From positions 310,001 to 374,000 of the forward strand of contig NZ_JNLQ01000001.1 in NCBI RefSeq assembly GCF_000703165.1: a stretch of 64,000 bases of DNA. Direction: 5' to 3'. Source of the stretch: Butyrivibrio sp. AE3004 (GTDB lineage: Bacteria; Bacillota; Clostridia; Lachnospirales; Lachnospiraceae). The notes beneath the pieces were generated by a model. The model saw only the letters and a program-made list of their open reading frames with translations. It was not told where the DNA came from and ran no database searches. Below, piece after piece: positions 63,827 through 64,000 of the stretch (position 1 is its first letter; each line of letters begins with the position of its first letter). A program made the translations under genes and the position numbers.

Positions 63827-64000
63827 CTCCCTTTTGTAATTGCAAAATCAAACAAACCCAGAGTAATTGGCGGTGAAGAAACAAACTACCATATGCTTGA
63901 TGTAACATATCATGACAACGTGATGAGTTTTTCGATGTTTCATGGACTGTGCGATGGGCTTGGACTAAACCGGTTTATTGAAGCCACGCTTTACCATTAT
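63827..64000 (+). pseudogene. Condensation-domain-like fragment, N-terminus missing
   Basis: From ~63827 to the window edge one frame reads LPFVIAKSNKPRVIGGEE and later VMSFSMFHGLCDGLGLNRFI; HGLCDG fits the HxxxDG core of NRPS-type condensation or acyltransferase domains. No start codon or ribosome site precedes it: the frame runs back into the phosphatase gene. So it is either a remnant or a gene whose 5' end was cut. The 3' part lies outside the window. Confidence 0.6.

Noticed and set aside
1..64000. tRNA and rRNA genes
   Set aside because: No tRNA cloverleaf with CCA-proximal GTTCGA-type arm and no rRNA signature was noticed on either strand; a covariance search was not possible here.

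Overview
The window looks like part of a secondary replicon (large plasmid or chromid) of a rumen or gut Lachnospiraceae bacterium, probably Butyrivibrio-like. This is inferred from gene content, strong AGGAGG-type ribosome binding sites, T-box regulation of a tRNA synthetase and A/T-rich spacers; no rRNA or tRNA gene is present to prove it. Replicon identity rests on a Rep_3-type initiator gene (52969-54219, minus), an iteron field of about 20-24 bp period upstream of it (54323-54935), a ParA gene with a small partner (56067-57402) and a very A/T-rich non-coding block (57.4-58.5 kb).

Layout. 0-8.5 kb: an intracellular plant-glycoside operon (GPH symporter, GH2, GH78, GH1 running off the left edge) with a divergent AraC regulator. 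8.5-16.5 kb: a polyprenol/phytol-kinase-like membrane enzyme, two MATE exporters each divergent from a regulator (TetR, LysR), and a DUF1858/DUF438 redox-type cassette divergent from a Crp/Fnr regulator with a 16-bp palindrome between them. 16.5-17.2 kb: a collapsed sucrose/fructan locus (permease head fused to a GH32 tail, plus a broken fructokinase). 17.2-23.2 kb: two large secreted proteins (LysM-HAD with nine 45-bp repeats; an InlB-type/LRR protein), an sce7726-type protein and an alpha/beta hydrolase. 23.2-28.1 kb: potassium uptake (trkH, trkA, a 57-aa membrane peptide, kdpD, kdpE). 28.1-31.5 kb: an rsgA tail remnant, proS with a T-box leader, and a PAP2 phosphatase. 31.6-46.5 kb: an autoregulated XRE/membrane-protein pair, an aldehyde dehydrogenase, a DUF2804 protein, transporters, a P1 peptidase, a K+ channel, an ABC-F protein, an isochorismatase-like hydrolase, and a Y-family polymerase/YolD cassette. 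46.5-53 kb: a decapitated Ig-like protein gene, a YdcF/RHH/SPFH operon, a CPBP protease and a diguanylate cyclase. 53-58.5 kb: replication and partition. 58.5-64 kb: a SprT-like protein, a broken adenylation-domain/hydrolase/condensation-domain cluster, a Tudor-like-tail protein and a histidine acid phosphatase lipoprotein.

Themes. Small regulator-plus-target modules are packed head to head with recognisable operator-like repeats. Several rearrangement scars (decayed sugar locus, rsgA tail, GGDEF/AraC junction, terminator-fused Ig gene, broken biosynthetic cluster) lie between intact operons, which suggests a replicon that gains and loses modules often. A proS gene with its own T-box on a replicon using a plasmid-type initiator fits a chromid better than a dispensable plasmid, but one window cannot settle this.
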